From Cytophagales bacterium (GTDB lineage Bacteria; Bacteroidota; Bacteroidia; Cytophagales; 172606-1): 64,000 bases of DNA. Both the position numbers and the translations under genes were made by a program. Below the pieces are notes generated by a model. That model ran no database searches. It was not told the origin of the DNA and was given only the letters and a program-made list of their open reading frames with translations. Positions 46,024 to 55,351 of this stretch are shown here, piece by piece. The stretch spans positions 267,530 through 331,529 of the forward strand of contig JAUJMU010000003.1 in assembly GCA_030446715.1 (NCBI GenBank), given 5' to 3'. Numbering within the stretch: position 1 is the stretch's first letter; each line of letters begins with the position of its first letter.

Positions 46024-48045
46024 GTGCGCATCCCACCCGACATTATCCAGCAGATCCAACTTCAGGCCGACATAGTGGAGGTGGTGGGCGACTACGTGTC
46101 CCTCAAAAAGCAGGGGCAGAATATGTGGGCCTGCTGCCCGTTCCACAACGAAAAAACGCCATCCTTTTCCGTCGCCCCGGCCAAGGGTATTTTTAAATGC
46201 TTTGGCTGCGGCAAAGCCGGTGATACGGTGAAGTTTGTAATGGAGGTGGAAGGCGTCAGTTATCCGGAAGCCCTGCGGCACCTTGCCCGTAAATACAATA
46301 TTGAGATTCCCGAAGCTGCTCCCGATCCGGAGGAAATCCAGCGGCAGAGCGGGATTGACAGCCTGTACATTGTACTCAATTTTGCGAAGGAATTTTACCA
46401 GAAAAACCTGCTGGAGAGTGACGAAGGAAAATCCATCGGACTCAGCTATTTCCGGGAAAGAGGTTTCCGGGAAAATACCCTCAAAACCTTTGACCTCGGC
46501 TACAGCCTCTCCTCATGGGATGCTTTTTCTAAAGAGGCGCTGGAGAGAGGTTACCAGCCGGAGATTCTTGAAAAAGCCGGTTTGCTGATCCGGAAGGAGG
46601 GAGGCCGCCAGTACGACCGGTTCCGGGAACGGGTGATCTTCCCGATCCACAACCTGTCGGGCCGCGTGATTGCCTTCGGGGCGCGCATCCTCAGGGCCGA
46701 CAAAACGCAGCCCAAGTACCTGAACTCTCCCGAAACGGAAGTTTACCACAAAAGCAAAGTTCTCTACGGAATTTACCAGGCGAAAAACCCCATCCGGCAG
46801 GAGGATATGTGCTACCTGGTGGAGGGCTATACCGACGTAATTTCGCTGCACCAGGCGGGCATTGCCAACGTGGTTGCCTCCTCGGGCACTTCCCTTACCA
46901 CCGACCAGATCCGGCTGATTGCGCGGTTCACCAAAAATATCACCGTACTGTACGACGGCGATCCGGCCGGCATCAAGGCAGCCCTGAGAGGCGTGGATAT
47001 GGTGCTGGAAGAAGGTCTTTCGGTAAAAGTGGTGGTGTTCCCCGACAGTGAAGACCCCGACAGTTACGTTCAGAAAGTTGGTGCCGTGGCTTTCCGGGCA
47101 TACGTCCGCAGCACCGGCACGGACTTCATCACTTTCAAAACCCGGCTTGCCCTTGCCGAGGCTGCCAATGATCCCTTCAAACGGGCAGGCGTGATCCGCG
47201 AAATCGTTCAGAGCATTGCAAAGATTCCGGATTCCATACAGCGGGCCGTTTTCTACAAGCAAACAGCGGGCCTGCTGGAAGTGGATGAAGGAACCCTGCT
47301 GGTGGAGGGAAATAAAATCCTGCAAAAGGAACGGACGGACCGCGATAAAAAGCGTCCGTACAACTCCGCGCCGCCGGCGGCGCCTCCCCGGACCGATTAT
47401 CCGCCAATGCCGCCGGAAGACGGTTATCCGAACTTACCCGACATCCTGCCGGACGACATTGATTTGCCACCTCCGGATCTGTCCGACCAGCCGCCCCCGG
47501 AAGCTGACACAGCCCGCAAAAGTTCAATGGTGTATCAGGAGGAGGAAAGCATCCGGCTTCTCCTTACCTACTCCGATCACCTGCTGGAAGGAACTTCCGA
47601 CACTGTGTGTGAATACATCCTGCGGGAAATCGAAGAGCTGGAGTTTTCTACGCCGCTCTACAACCGTATTATTGCTATGTTCCGTCAGGAGCTTCAGCAG
47701 GGGAGGGTCATCGGTGGCGACTTTTTTCTCCGGCACGAAGACGCTGAAATCCAGCGGGTAGCCATTGACCTGGTCTCCAACCGCTACCGGATCAGTGAGC
47801 AGTGGTCCGAAAAATTTGAAATTTATATTCCTCAGGAAAAAGAGAATCTGCTCGATGTGGCCTACTCAAACGTGCTTCGCCTCAAGCAAAGGGTCGTGCA
47901 GGAGAAGATCCGCCACAACATGCAGGCATTGTCTTCGGCCGGCAATGCAGAGGATCAGGATTTTCTCCTGCAGGGAATCATGCAACTGAAAAGCATTGAA
48001 AAGCAGATTGCAAATATACTGGGCAATGTAATCCGGGCGAGGTAA
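46024..48045 (+). CDS. dnaG: DNA primase
   Basis: A 673-residue primase from a GTG at 46024 (M/VRIPPDIIQQIQLQADIVEV), the family N-terminus; an in-frame ATG at 45964 would add 20 unlikely residues. CHC2 zinc finger CCPFHNEKTPSFSVAP with KCFGCG, TOPRIM core with YLVEGYTDVISLHQAG and YDGDPAGIKAA, and a Pro-rich linker (about residues 455-510: PPPDLSDQPPPE) before a helical C-terminal DnaB-binding domain. It makes RNA primers at the fork. No rpsU or rpoD neighbour. Confidence 0.95.
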   Translation: MRIPPDIIQQIQLQADIVEVVGDYVSLKKQGQNMWACCPFHNEKTPSFSVAPAKGIFKCFGCGKAGDTVKFVMEVEGVSYPEALRHLARKYNIEIPEAAPDPEEIQRQSGIDSLYIVLNFAKEFYQKNLLESDEGKSIGLSYFRERGFRENTLKTFDLGYSLSSWDAFSKEALERGYQPEILEKAGLLIRKEGGRQYDRFRERVIFPIHNLSGRVIAFGARILRADKTQPKYLNSPETEVYHKSKVLYGIYQAKNPIRQEDMCYLVEGYTDVISLHQAGIANVVASSGTSLTTDQIRLIARFTKNITVLYDGDPAGIKAALRGVDMVLEEGLSVKVVVFPDSEDPDSYVQKVGAVAFRAYVRSTGTDFITFKTRLALAEAANDPFKRAGVIREIVQSIAKIPDSIQRAVFYKQTAGLLEVDEGTLLVEGNKILQKERTDRDKKRPYNSAPPAAPPRTDYPPMPPEDGYPNLPDILPDDIDLPPPDLSDQPPPEADTARKSSMVYQEEESIRLLLTYSDHLLEGTSDTVCEYILREIEELEFSTPLYNRIIAMFRQELQQGRVIGGDFFLRHEDAEIQRVAIDLVSNRYRISEQWSEKFEIYIPQEKENLLDVAYSNVLRLKQRVVQEKIRHNMQALSSAGNAEDQDFLLQGIMQLKSIEKQIANILGNVIRAR

Positions 48046-48340
48046 GAAATCCGGATTCCCTGGAAATTAATTTCTGTCCGGAATTTTCCAAAAGCCCCTC
48101 AGATAGCCATTCTGGCTGGTCCCAAAAGAAAAATATTGGCATTACTGGGAATGTTCGGAAAAATAATGGGTTATTTGCATGTTACTTTTCTGATCCATTT
48201 GTAATAAATGGACAGAGATTTCAGACAAACCCCTTACAACTTACTTAACCATCCCTCTCTTCAACTATTCCCAACGAAGTGTCGGATGGCTGTTTAATTT
48301 TTCCCCTGCTCCCCGGCAGAAACCAGCTAATTATTTAACC

Positions 48341-49624
48341 ATGAAATCATCCCTGCTCCACTGCCTGAAAACTCAGGTTTTCCCGTTATTTTTTTATCCG
48401 TCCTATTTCGCCTTCGCGGCCGCTTTATTTTTTTCCCTGAGTTTTTCAATAACCTCCCATGCCGGAGATGATTCCGTTCCCGAAGCACAGATAAAGGCGC
48501 TGCGGGCCATTTACAATGCCACTGGCGGCAATACCTGGCTGAACAAAAACAACTGGCTTTCCTCTGCACCCGTGGAAACCTGGCACGGCGTAACCGTCAG
48601 GGGTGGACAGGTAAGCGGACTTGATCTTTCGGATAATAACCTTACTGGAAATATGCCGGCTGAATTGCTGAACCTGCCTGCCCTGCGGGAACTTCGGCTG
48701 GGCGGCAACCGGATTACAGCTATTGCAGCGTTGCCCAATTCCCTGAGCCGTCTGGACTGTGCGGGTAACTTACTGAATGCCCTTCCTGCCTTGCCCGCCC
48801 TGCTGGTCCTCAACTGCAGCCGGAATGGGTTAACCGCTCTGCCAGAATTGCCGGCCAGCCTGCGTACTCTGGATTGCAGCCACAACCAGCTCACTACCCT
48901 GCCAGCACTACCCTCCAGACTAGGTATGCTTGACTGCCGCGCCAACGCCCTGACTTCCCTCCCTGAACTTCCGGCCCCTCTGGAAAGGCTGACCGCCAGC
49001 GAAAACAAACTTACTTTCGGTGATCTCACCCCCGCAGTCCGCCAGCTGTCGCCTTTTTCCTATGCCTTTTCGCCTCAGGACAGCGTTGGTACAACCGAAA
49101 CCGTATTGAAAACAGACGGGGAGAATCTGACCCTTTCCGCTGATTTTGCCGGTTCACATTCCGGCAACCGTTACCAGTGGTTCCGGAACGGCCACGCAAT
49201 AACGGAGCCGGTTGCCAGTCCTCTTTTTACCATTCCAGCTCCTGGATCTAAAGAGGCTGGTGTTTATACCTGTCAGATCACCAACACCGCCCTGACAGCA
49301 GTGACCGGCCTCACCCTGCACCGCCGCCCGGTGACCGTGGTGGTGGAAAGCCATGAAACCATCAAGACCGGAGCCGATTCTGACCATCTGCGGATTTATC
49401 CCAATCCATTCCGGAATGCTGAAGCTTTGCGGATTCAGAATACGCAGGGCGAGGTGGTGTCCATTACCGTAGTGGATACCCGGGGGAGGGTGGTTTACCA
49501 CACCGATGCCCAGCCCGCCGGCCGGGCATTTTCCCTGGAAAGTACGCTGGCCCGGGGAAACTACCTGCTGCGGATAAAGGATGGTACCAGAACCGAAGTG
49601 ATCCGCGTAGTGAAACTGAATTAA
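48341..49624 (+). CDS. Secreted leucine-rich repeat protein with T9SS sorting domain
   Basis: A 427-residue exported protein. After an unusually long hydrophobic leader (to about residue 42) comes a cap (QIKALRAIYNATGGNTWLNKNNW, as in plant-type LRR caps), then about seven LRRs (LDCSHNQLTTLPALPSRLGM), an Ig-like domain (YQWFRNGHAI; AGVYTCQITN) and a type A T9SS domain (LRIYPNPFRNAEALRI... VKLN). Likely surface adhesion or ligand binding. Followed by a strong terminator. Confidence 0.9.
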   Translation: MKSSLLHCLKTQVFPLFFYPSYFAFAAALFFSLSFSITSHAGDDSVPEAQIKALRAIYNATGGNTWLNKNNWLSSAPVETWHGVTVRGGQVSGLDLSDNNLTGNMPAELLNLPALRELRLGGNRITAIAALPNSLSRLDCAGNLLNALPALPALLVLNCSRNGLTALPELPASLRTLDCSHNQLTTLPALPSRLGMLDCRANALTSLPELPAPLERLTASENKLTFGDLTPAVRQLSPFSYAFSPQDSVGTTETVLKTDGENLTLSADFAGSHSGNRYQWFRNGHAITEPVASPLFTIPAPGSKEAGVYTCQITNTALTAVTGLTLHRRPVTVVVESHETIKTGADSDHLRIYPNPFRNAEALRIQNTQGEVVSITVVDTRGRVVYHTDAQPAGRAFSLESTLARGNYLLRIKDGTRTEVIRVVKLN

Positions 49625-49630
49625 AAAATC

Positions 49631-49680
49631 AAAAACGAACACCCGGACGGAAATTGCTTTCCGGCCGGGTGTTCGTTTTT
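49631..49680 (+). terminator. Strong terminator after the LRR gene
   Basis: AAAAACGAACACCCGG (49631-49646) pairs perfectly with CCGGGTGTTCGTTTTT (49665-49680): a 16-bp stem with T-run, 6 bases after the stop codon. Confidence 0.95.
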
Positions 49681-50202
49681 TCAGTGGCTTGGGCTTGGTT
49701 CTGCCCCGGTCAGCATCCCCGGAAAAGATTGACAGAAGTGTCCCCAAAAATAACTTGCGGTGCAGGAATTAATTGGTTTCTGTATTGGTTATTTACAAGT
49801 GCACAGGCGCTAAACCTATTTTAAGCCGGGTTCAATTTAACAAAAATATAATTTTCGATCCCGCGGATAATTTATACCTTTGCACCACTGTTATTGATTG
49901 CCGTCCTTCGTAACTATCCGCACTGACCCATATCGGGTGCCTCTGATTCTGGCAGTTTGCTGCCCCATGCTCCGGTTAGATACGTTCCGCCGGTTCCGTT
50001 TTAGTAAAAAAAGTTAAGTAAAAGTTTCCCGCTTTCCATTTATACGGGCTTTTTGTTCCGCCGTATATTTTATTGCCTGTTTGCTGCCGGCCCGTTCCTG
50101 TGTCTGGTTGGGAGCGCAGAAGGATGGGTCGTGGGTTTCTGAACCCAGTTTGCTGGATTGCAATGCGTGACAGACAAAAATTAAAAAACATTAAAGTATT
50201 TC
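49681..50202 (+). other. Intergenic region with long leader of the DEAD-box helicase
   Basis: About 520 bp without a gene. The -7 element at 49875 implies a 5' leader of about 310 bases. Several hairpins are possible, among them GGGTT-TCTG-AACCC near 50132-50146 and ACCC...GGGT near 49927-49938. A minus-strand frame at 49976-50191 is not convincing. Confidence 0.55.
49875..49882 (+). promoter_or_regulatory. -7 element (TACCTTTG) of the helicase gene
   Basis: Exact TAnnTTTG match, followed by GCACCACTG as at the tRNA-Ser promoter (TATCTTTGCACCACT). The -33 region is weaker (TTTTC at 49852-49856). Confidence 0.65.
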
Positions 50203-51885
50203 ATGGAAAGATTAAAATTTGACGAATTACCCATTTCTGAAGAAATTCAGAAAGCTGTGGCTGACATGGGTTTTGTGGAGGCTTCTCCCATCCAGTCGGA
50301 AGCCATTCCGCACATTCTGGAAGGCCGCGACGTAATCGGCCAGGCCCAGACCGGAACCGGTAAAACTGCCGCCTTTGGCATCCCGGCCCTCGAACTGATA
50401 GATGTTGCCGACCGTTCGGTGCAGGTGCTGGTGCTTTGCCCCACCCGTGAACTTGCCCTGCAGGTATCCGAAGAGATCAAGCGGCTGGCCAAATACAAAA
50501 AGGGGTTGCACGTAGCAGCCATTTACGGTGGCGAGTCCATTGAGCGGCAGATTACCCAGCTCAAGCGGGGCGTACACATCGTAATCGGTACGCCGGGCCG
50601 GGTGATGGACCACATGGAACGGCGTACGCTGAACCTTGAAAATGTCCGTATGATCGTGCTTGATGAAGCCGACGAAATGCTGGATATGGGTTTCCGGGAG
50701 GATATTGAAACCATTCTCCAGGTGATGCCCGATGAACGTCAGACGATCTTCTTCTCGGCCACCATGTCCAAGCCGATCCTCACGCTGACCAAGAAGTACC
50801 AGAACGATCCGGTACTGGTAAAAGTGGTGAAAAGCGAACTGACTGCGGCCAGCATTGAGCAGCTGTATTACGTTGTGAAGGAAAGAGGCAAGGTCGAGGT
50901 TATGTCCCGCCTGATCGATATGTACAACATCCAGCTGATGCTGGTTTTCTGCAACACCAAAAAGAAGGTGGACGAACTGGTAGAGGAACTGCAGTTGCGT
51001 GGCTACCAGGCCGAAGGCATTCATGGTGACCTGCGCCAGCAGCAGCGGAATAATGTGATGTCAAAATTCCGCGCGGGTGTGATCAACATTCTGGTGGCTA
51101 CTGACGTGGCAGCCCGTGGGATTGACGTAGAAAACGTAGAGGCGGTTGTCAACTTCGAAATCCCCCTGGACGAGGAATATTATGTACACCGCATTGGCCG
51201 GACGGGTCGGGCCGGTAAGCAGGGCCGTGCCTTTACCTTCGTGGTTGGCCGCGAGCTGAGCCGCCTGCGCGAGATTGAACGGTATACCAAAGGCAAGGTA
51301 GAACGGGGCGTAATTCCTTCTTACGAGGACATTGTGGGCGTGAAGAAAGCCAAATTCATTGAGCAGATTCAGGCTTCCATTGCCGAAGGTGGTCTCGAAA
51401 TTTTCGCCGATATGATTCCCCAGTTGCACCACGCTGGTTTACGGGACGAGCAGATCATCATGGGTCTGATCAAGATGAACATGGGCGTGCAGAAAAATAC
51501 CCTCGGCGACAAGGAGCTGAACGGGGAAGATGACCGTCACGTCCGCATAGACCGTGAACGTGAAAGCCGCAAGGGCGCTGACCGGGGTGGTGATCGTTTC
51601 GACCGTCGCCGCGACGACCGCGGAGGCCGTCAGGACCGGGCACCCGAAGCCGGAATGGTCCGGTTGTTTATCAGCATCGGCCACAACGAACGGATCCGTC
51701 CGGGCGATATTGTGGGCGCCATTGCCGGTGAAGCCGGAATTCCCGGAAACGCCATCGGGGGAATTGACATTTTTGACAAATTCACCTACGTGGACGTTTC
51801 CAAGCGGGACGTAAACCGCATCATCGAACGGATGGACAACAACACCATCCGGGGCAAGCGGGTCACCGTGGAAGTAGCCCGTTAA
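50203..51885 (+). CDS. DEAD-box RNA helicase (DeaD/CsdA-like)
   Basis: A 560-residue helicase. Q-motif F-x-E region (SPIQSEAIP), motif I AQTGTGKTAA, PTRELALQ, TPGRVMDH, DEADEMLDMG, FFSATMS, then VFCNTKKKVDEL, LVATDVAARGID and HRIGRTGRAGKQGRA. The C-terminus has an Arg/Asp-rich stretch (about 440-485) and a DbpA-type RNA-binding domain (VRLFISIGHNERIRPGDIVGAIAGEAGI). It unwinds RNA in ribosome assembly and cold adaptation. The long leader suggests post-transcriptional control, as for csdA-type genes. Confidence 0.94.
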   Translation: MERLKFDELPISEEIQKAVADMGFVEASPIQSEAIPHILEGRDVIGQAQTGTGKTAAFGIPALELIDVADRSVQVLVLCPTRELALQVSEEIKRLAKYKKGLHVAAIYGGESIERQITQLKRGVHIVIGTPGRVMDHMERRTLNLENVRMIVLDEADEMLDMGFREDIETILQVMPDERQTIFFSATMSKPILTLTKKYQNDPVLVKVVKSELTAASIEQLYYVVKERGKVEVMSRLIDMYNIQLMLVFCNTKKKVDELVEELQLRGYQAEGIHGDLRQQQRNNVMSKFRAGVINILVATDVAARGIDVENVEAVVNFEIPLDEEYYVHRIGRTGRAGKQGRAFTFVVGRELSRLREIERYTKGKVERGVIPSYEDIVGVKKAKFIEQIQASIAEGGLEIFADMIPQLHHAGLRDEQIIMGLIKMNMGVQKNTLGDKELNGEDDRHVRIDRERESRKGADRGGDRFDRRRDDRGGRQDRAPEAGMVRLFISIGHNERIRPGDIVGAIAGEAGIPGNAIGGIDIFDKFTYVDVSKRDVNRIIERMDNNTIRGKRVTVEVAR

Positions 51886-51907
51886 GGGAAATATTTTTTA
51901 GCAAAAG

Positions 51908-51933
51908 AAAAAGGGGACTTACTGCCCCTTTTT
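51908..51933 (+). terminator. Terminator of the helicase gene
   Basis: AAAAAGGGG (51908-51916) pairs with CCCCTTTTT (51925-51933) and runs into more Ts. Confidence 0.85.
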
Positions 51934-51965
51934 TCTTTTTCCGTATTTTGTAAAAAAATTGCGTT

Positions 51966-52508
51966 ATGGAAAATCAGGTTGTACAGGCAGAAGTGACCCG
52001 GGAGGGGGCTGATTTTGATTTAACCCAGATCATTAACGGTAAAGAAATAACGATGCCCAGTCCGGTACGCATCCATCAGAAGATCTCACTTCGGCTGTCT
52101 AATAGACTCTATAGTTTTGTGGAGATGAATAAATTCGGAGAAGTATACGCTGCCCCATTCGATGTGATCCTTGAGCCGGGGATAAACCGGGTTCAGCCCG
52201 ACATTCTTTTTGTGCGGCAGGAACGGCTGGAAATAATCGGCGATTTTGTAAACGGTGCCCCCGATCTGGTCATCGAAATCATTTCTCCCGGTTCACTGGA
52301 AATGGACACCACCACCAAAAAGGAGATTTACGAAAAGTACGGCGTCAGTGAATACTGGATTGTTTCACCAGAATTAAAACTGATCGAAATTTTTATTCTG
52401 GAAAGCGGGAAGTTCAAGCTCAGCAGCTACGCCGTTGAAGAAGGAATCGTACGTTCAGCGGTGCTCAGTGGTTTTGAACTGGAGGTAAAGCACATTTTTA
52501 CCAACTGA
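51966..52508 (+). CDS. Uma2 family endonuclease-like protein
   Basis: A 180-residue protein of the Uma2/DUF820 restriction-endonuclease-like fold. Core: MPSPVRIHQKISLRLSNRLY, VQPDILFV (D), PDLVIEIISPGS (E-x-I), KKEIYEKYGVSEYWIV (K). The catalytic set of PD-(D/E)XK is intact. The cell role is unknown; such genes are often multicopy in cyanobacteria and Bacteroidota. Single gene between terminator and holA. Confidence 0.88.
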   Translation: MENQVVQAEVTREGADFDLTQIINGKEITMPSPVRIHQKISLRLSNRLYSFVEMNKFGEVYAAPFDVILEPGINRVQPDILFVRQERLEIIGDFVNGAPDLVIEIISPGSLEMDTTTKKEIYEKYGVSEYWIVSPELKLIEIFILESGKFKLSSYAVEEGIVRSAVLSGFELEVKHIFTN

Positions 52509-52561
52509 CCATATAACGTATTTGATTTTGCCCGGCCTGTTCAATAATGAGCAGGCTTTTC

Positions 52562-52569
52562 TATTTTTG
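52562..52569 (+). promoter_or_regulatory. -7 element (TATTTTTG) upstream of holA
   Basis: Exact TAnnTTTG match about 108 bases upstream of the holA start. No clear TTG at the right distance. Confidence 0.4.
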
Positions 52570-52676
52570 CGCCGGTCCGATATATTCCCTTTCCGGAAAA
52601 TCATGCCACGGTATCAAAGCAAAGGTGGTAACGGGAATAATTATCAATTGTCAATTTCCAATTATCAATTAAATAA

Positions 52677-53699
52677 ATGGCTCAGAAGCCCGAAGCAGTA
52701 CTCGAATCTTTGCGGAAGCGGCAGTTTGCTCCGGTTTATCTTCTGCACGGAGAAGAGTCCTATTTTATTGATCAGATCAGCGACTACATCGAAAAGAACG
52801 CCTTGGCCGAACACGAAAAAGGCTTCAACCAGATCATCTGCTACGGCAAGGATGTCAATGTGGGAAGCGTCATTACCCAGGCGAGGCGGTTCCCGATGAT
52901 GGCCGAACGGCAGGTGGTAATCGTAAAGGAGGCCCAGGAGATCACCGACCTGAACCAGGAGAAAGCCCAGCAACTGCTTGAATCCTACGTGCAGAAGCCG
53001 GTTCCGGGTACGGTACTGGTACTGGCCCATAAACACAAAACGGCCGATGGCCGCAAGGCGTGGGTAAAACTTGTGGACAAAACGGCGGTGCTGGCTGACT
53101 GCAGGAAACTTTACGAAGACAAAATTCCCGGCTGGACCTCGGCGTACGTGCAGGGCAAAGGCTACCGGCTGCAGCCAAAGGCTGCCCAGATGCTGGCTGA
53201 TTCGATTGGCAATGATCTGAGCCGGTTGGCTAATGAGATTGACAAGCTGCTGATCAATTTTCCGCCCAAATCCGAAATTACTGCCGATCACGTCCAGCAG
53301 TTTGTGGGCATCAGCAAGGAGTACAATGTCTTCGAGCTGCAGAATGCCCTGGTGAAAAAGGACATACTGAAAGCCAACCGCATCGTTGGGCATTTCGGGG
53401 CCAATCCGAAAGAAAACCATCCGCTTCAGGTGGTGGCGGCCCTGTTTTCCTTTTTTACCAAACTTTTACTTCTGCACCAGCAAACCGACCGGTCCGAGGC
53501 GGGAGTTGCCAAAGCACTGTCCATTAATCCGTATTTTGCCAAAGATTACCTGCAGGCAGCTTCAGCGTTTCCTCCCGCCAGGCTGGCCCGTATCATTTCC
53601 GCGCTGCGGTCAGCGGACCTGCAAGCCAAGGGCGTGGACGCCGGTTCCATGGACGAAGAGGCAATTTTGCGGGAATTGGTGTACCGGATTTTGCATTAA
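52677..53699 (+). CDS. holA: DNA polymerase III subunit delta
   Basis: A 340-residue clamp-loader subunit. N-terminal FAPVYLLHGEESYFIDQISDYIEK is the signature of HolA, followed by ERQVVIVKEAQEI, LVLAHKHKTADGRKAW and the C-terminal helical collar (ISKEYNVFELQNALVKKDIL; HPLQVVAALFSFFTKLLLLHQ). It opens the beta clamp during loading. Its stop codon is 2 bases before the palindromic repeat copy B. Confidence 0.93.
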   Translation: MAQKPEAVLESLRKRQFAPVYLLHGEESYFIDQISDYIEKNALAEHEKGFNQIICYGKDVNVGSVITQARRFPMMAERQVVIVKEAQEITDLNQEKAQQLLESYVQKPVPGTVLVLAHKHKTADGRKAWVKLVDKTAVLADCRKLYEDKIPGWTSAYVQGKGYRLQPKAAQMLADSIGNDLSRLANEIDKLLINFPPKSEITADHVQQFVGISKEYNVFELQNALVKKDILKANRIVGHFGANPKENHPLQVVAALFSFFTKLLLLHQQTDRSEAGVAKALSINPYFAKDYLQAASAFPPARLARIISALRSADLQAKGVDAGSMDEEAILRELVYRILH

Positions 53700-53701
53700 A
53701 A

Positions 53702-53750
53702 AGTCGCAAGCAGAGACGCAATGCATTGCGTCTGTACCAGTCGTAAGGGG
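53702..53750 (+). repeat. Palindromic interspersed repeat, copy B
   Basis: AGTCGCAAG, CAG, then the 20-bp perfect palindrome AGACGCAATGCATTGCGTCT (53714-53733), then GTACCAGTCGTAAGGGG. Versus copy A (34340-34390) the palindrome differs by paired, compensatory changes. Confidence 0.85.
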
Positions 53751-53798
53751 GCAGCATAAGTAATTTCAGGAGTCCATTCCCGGTTTTTATGCAGATCA

Positions 53799-54500
53799 TT
53801 ATTCCTTACCGTGGCCGCTATAAGATTTTCCGGTGCGGTAATCCTCCATAATTTTGGCAAATAACTGCCCGGTGGTAGGAGGGGTGTAGGTCACTGCATT
53901 GGCCCCGGCCGCTACGGTTGTCTTTATTGCATTATAGTTGCTCCCGCCGGTGGCAATAATGGGAATGGCAGAATGGATTTCGCGGATATGCCGGATAATT
54001 TCGGGTGTTTTGCCAGCCCCTGAAACGTTGAGAATGTCCACCCCGGCTTCAATCCGGCCCTTGATATCATCCTCCAGGGAAACTACTGTTACAATGACGG
54101 GTATATCGATTGTTTTTTTCAGTTTGCCGATCAGCTTGTTGGGTGTGGGTTTGTTGACGACCACCCCAAGCGCACCCTGCATCTCCGCGTGGAGAGCCAG
54201 ACTGACAAGGCGTTTGCCGGTGGTCAGTCCGCCACCTACGCCGCAGAAAACCGGAAGGTCAGAGGCAAGGATAATGGCATCCGTGATGATGGGTTGGGGT
54301 GTGAACGGGTAAACGGCAATAACCGCATCGGCGTTGGTGTTGCGGATAATGGCCACATCGGTGCTGAATAGAAGAGATTTGATCAGTTTACCCATGATCC
54401 GGATTCCGCTGCAATCCCGTATTGCCTCGGGCACCCGGATGTAATTGCTTCGCAACCTGCCTTTGATTTCCGGAATAAATGGGGTGTTTTCCTTTTCCAT
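53799..54500 (-). CDS. Beta/alpha-barrel protein of unknown function
   Basis: A 233-residue protein from the ATG at 54500 (MEKENTPFIPEIKGRLRSNY); the frame extends further only through the 3' end of pdxH. The alternating pattern (DVAIIRNTNADAVIAVYPFT; GALGVVVNKPT; IPVIVTVVSLEDDIKGRIEA; GVDILNVSGAGKTPEIIRHI; IPIIATGGSNYNAIKTTVAA; GANAVTYTPPT) is that of a TIM barrel with a C-terminal phosphate-binding GGS and GA, comparable to flavin or phosphosugar barrels. It starts 16 bases after the ancestral end of pdxH, so the two genes are probably co-transcribed. Reaction unknown. Confidence 0.72.
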   Translation of the reverse strand: MEKENTPFIPEIKGRLRSNYIRVPEAIRDCSGIRIMGKLIKSLLFSTDVAIIRNTNADAVIAVYPFTPQPIITDAIILASDLPVFCGVGGGLTTGKRLVSLALHAEMQGALGVVVNKPTPNKLIGKLKKTIDIPVIVTVVSLEDDIKGRIEAGVDILNVSGAGKTPEIIRHIREIHSAIPIIATGGSNYNAIKTTVAAGANAVTYTPPTTGQLFAKIMEDYRTGKSYSGHGKE

Positions 54501-54516
54501 AGCCGGGTATATTTGG

Positions 54517-55170
54517 TCAGGGAGCCAGCCGGTTTTTTTGCCAGCCACCTTTCGGGCCGGGGGTCTAAAGGATCCGGTCGTGTAAACGGCTGGGCCGCCC
54601 CTGCCAGAATTCAACCGCCGACGGAACCACGCAGTAACCGCCCCAGTGTGCGGGCCGGGCAATGGGCTGACCGTCACCGTACTGCCGGGAGAGTTGCTCC
54701 ACTTTTTGCTGAAGCACCTGCCGGTCCGGAATTATCCGGCTCTGGGGAGAGGCGATTGCCCCGATCTGACTGCCCCGGGGCCGGCTCCCGAAGTATTCTT
54801 CGGAAACCTCAGGCGCTACCTTTGCCGCTATCCCCTCAATCCGGACCTGCCTTTCGATTTCCGGCCAGAAAAAAGTGAGGCAAACCAGCAGATTCCCGGC
54901 CAGCTCCTGTCCCTTCCGGCTGTCGTAATTGGTAAAAAACGTGAAACCCGCCTCGTCAAAGCCTTTCAGCAGGACAATCCGCCCGGATGGCCGGCCATCG
55001 GCAGAAACCGTACAAAGATGCATGGCAGCAGGCTCGGGCAGGCCCGACCGGAGGGCTTCATCCAGCCACTGCCGGAACTGCCGGAACGGGTCAGCAGCAG
55101 CTTGCTCTTCAGTCAGTTCATGTAAGGAATACTCCTTTCGCAAACGGGAAAGTTCCGCAGGATCAGTCAT
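54517..55170 (-). CDS. pdxH: Pyridoxamine 5'-phosphate oxidase with in-frame amber codon
   Basis: An FMN enzyme that makes pyridoxal 5'-phosphate. The frame runs 201 codons (MTDPAELSRLRKEYSLHELT; GRIVLLKGFDEAGFTFFTNY; SQIGAIASPQS; VPSAVEFWQGRPSRLHDRIL) and then meets TAG at 54567-54565. Beyond the TAG the same frame goes on for 15 codons to a TGA at 54517 and encodes TPGPKGGWQKNRLAP, the conserved C-terminal W...RLAP strand of PdxH. So the ancestral protein had 217 residues and the amber likely replaced a Tyr codon. The active-site R-x-H (RLHDR) comes before the stop. Possibly a recent nonsense mutation, readthrough, or a sequencing error. Confidence 0.9.
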
Positions 55171-55283
55171 TCTTCAGTTCAATAAGTAGTAAAAAAGGTT
55201 ACCTTTAGTCCGAAATTCCGTTAAATTTTGTTTACGTGCGGCAGAAGAACGGGAATTCTGATAATATGAATATCTTTCTTACA

Positions 55284-55314
55284 TTGTGTCTGACAGCCGA
55301 TTTTTATATTTTTG
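55284..55314 (+). promoter_or_regulatory. Promoter of the DUF349 gene (TTG-N20-TATTTTTG)
   Basis: TTG at 55284-55286 and TATTTTTG at 55307-55314, about 38 bases before the start codon. Confidence 0.65.
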
Positions 55315-55351
55315 TAAATGTACACATTTTGTGCACTGAAATCTGATTCTG

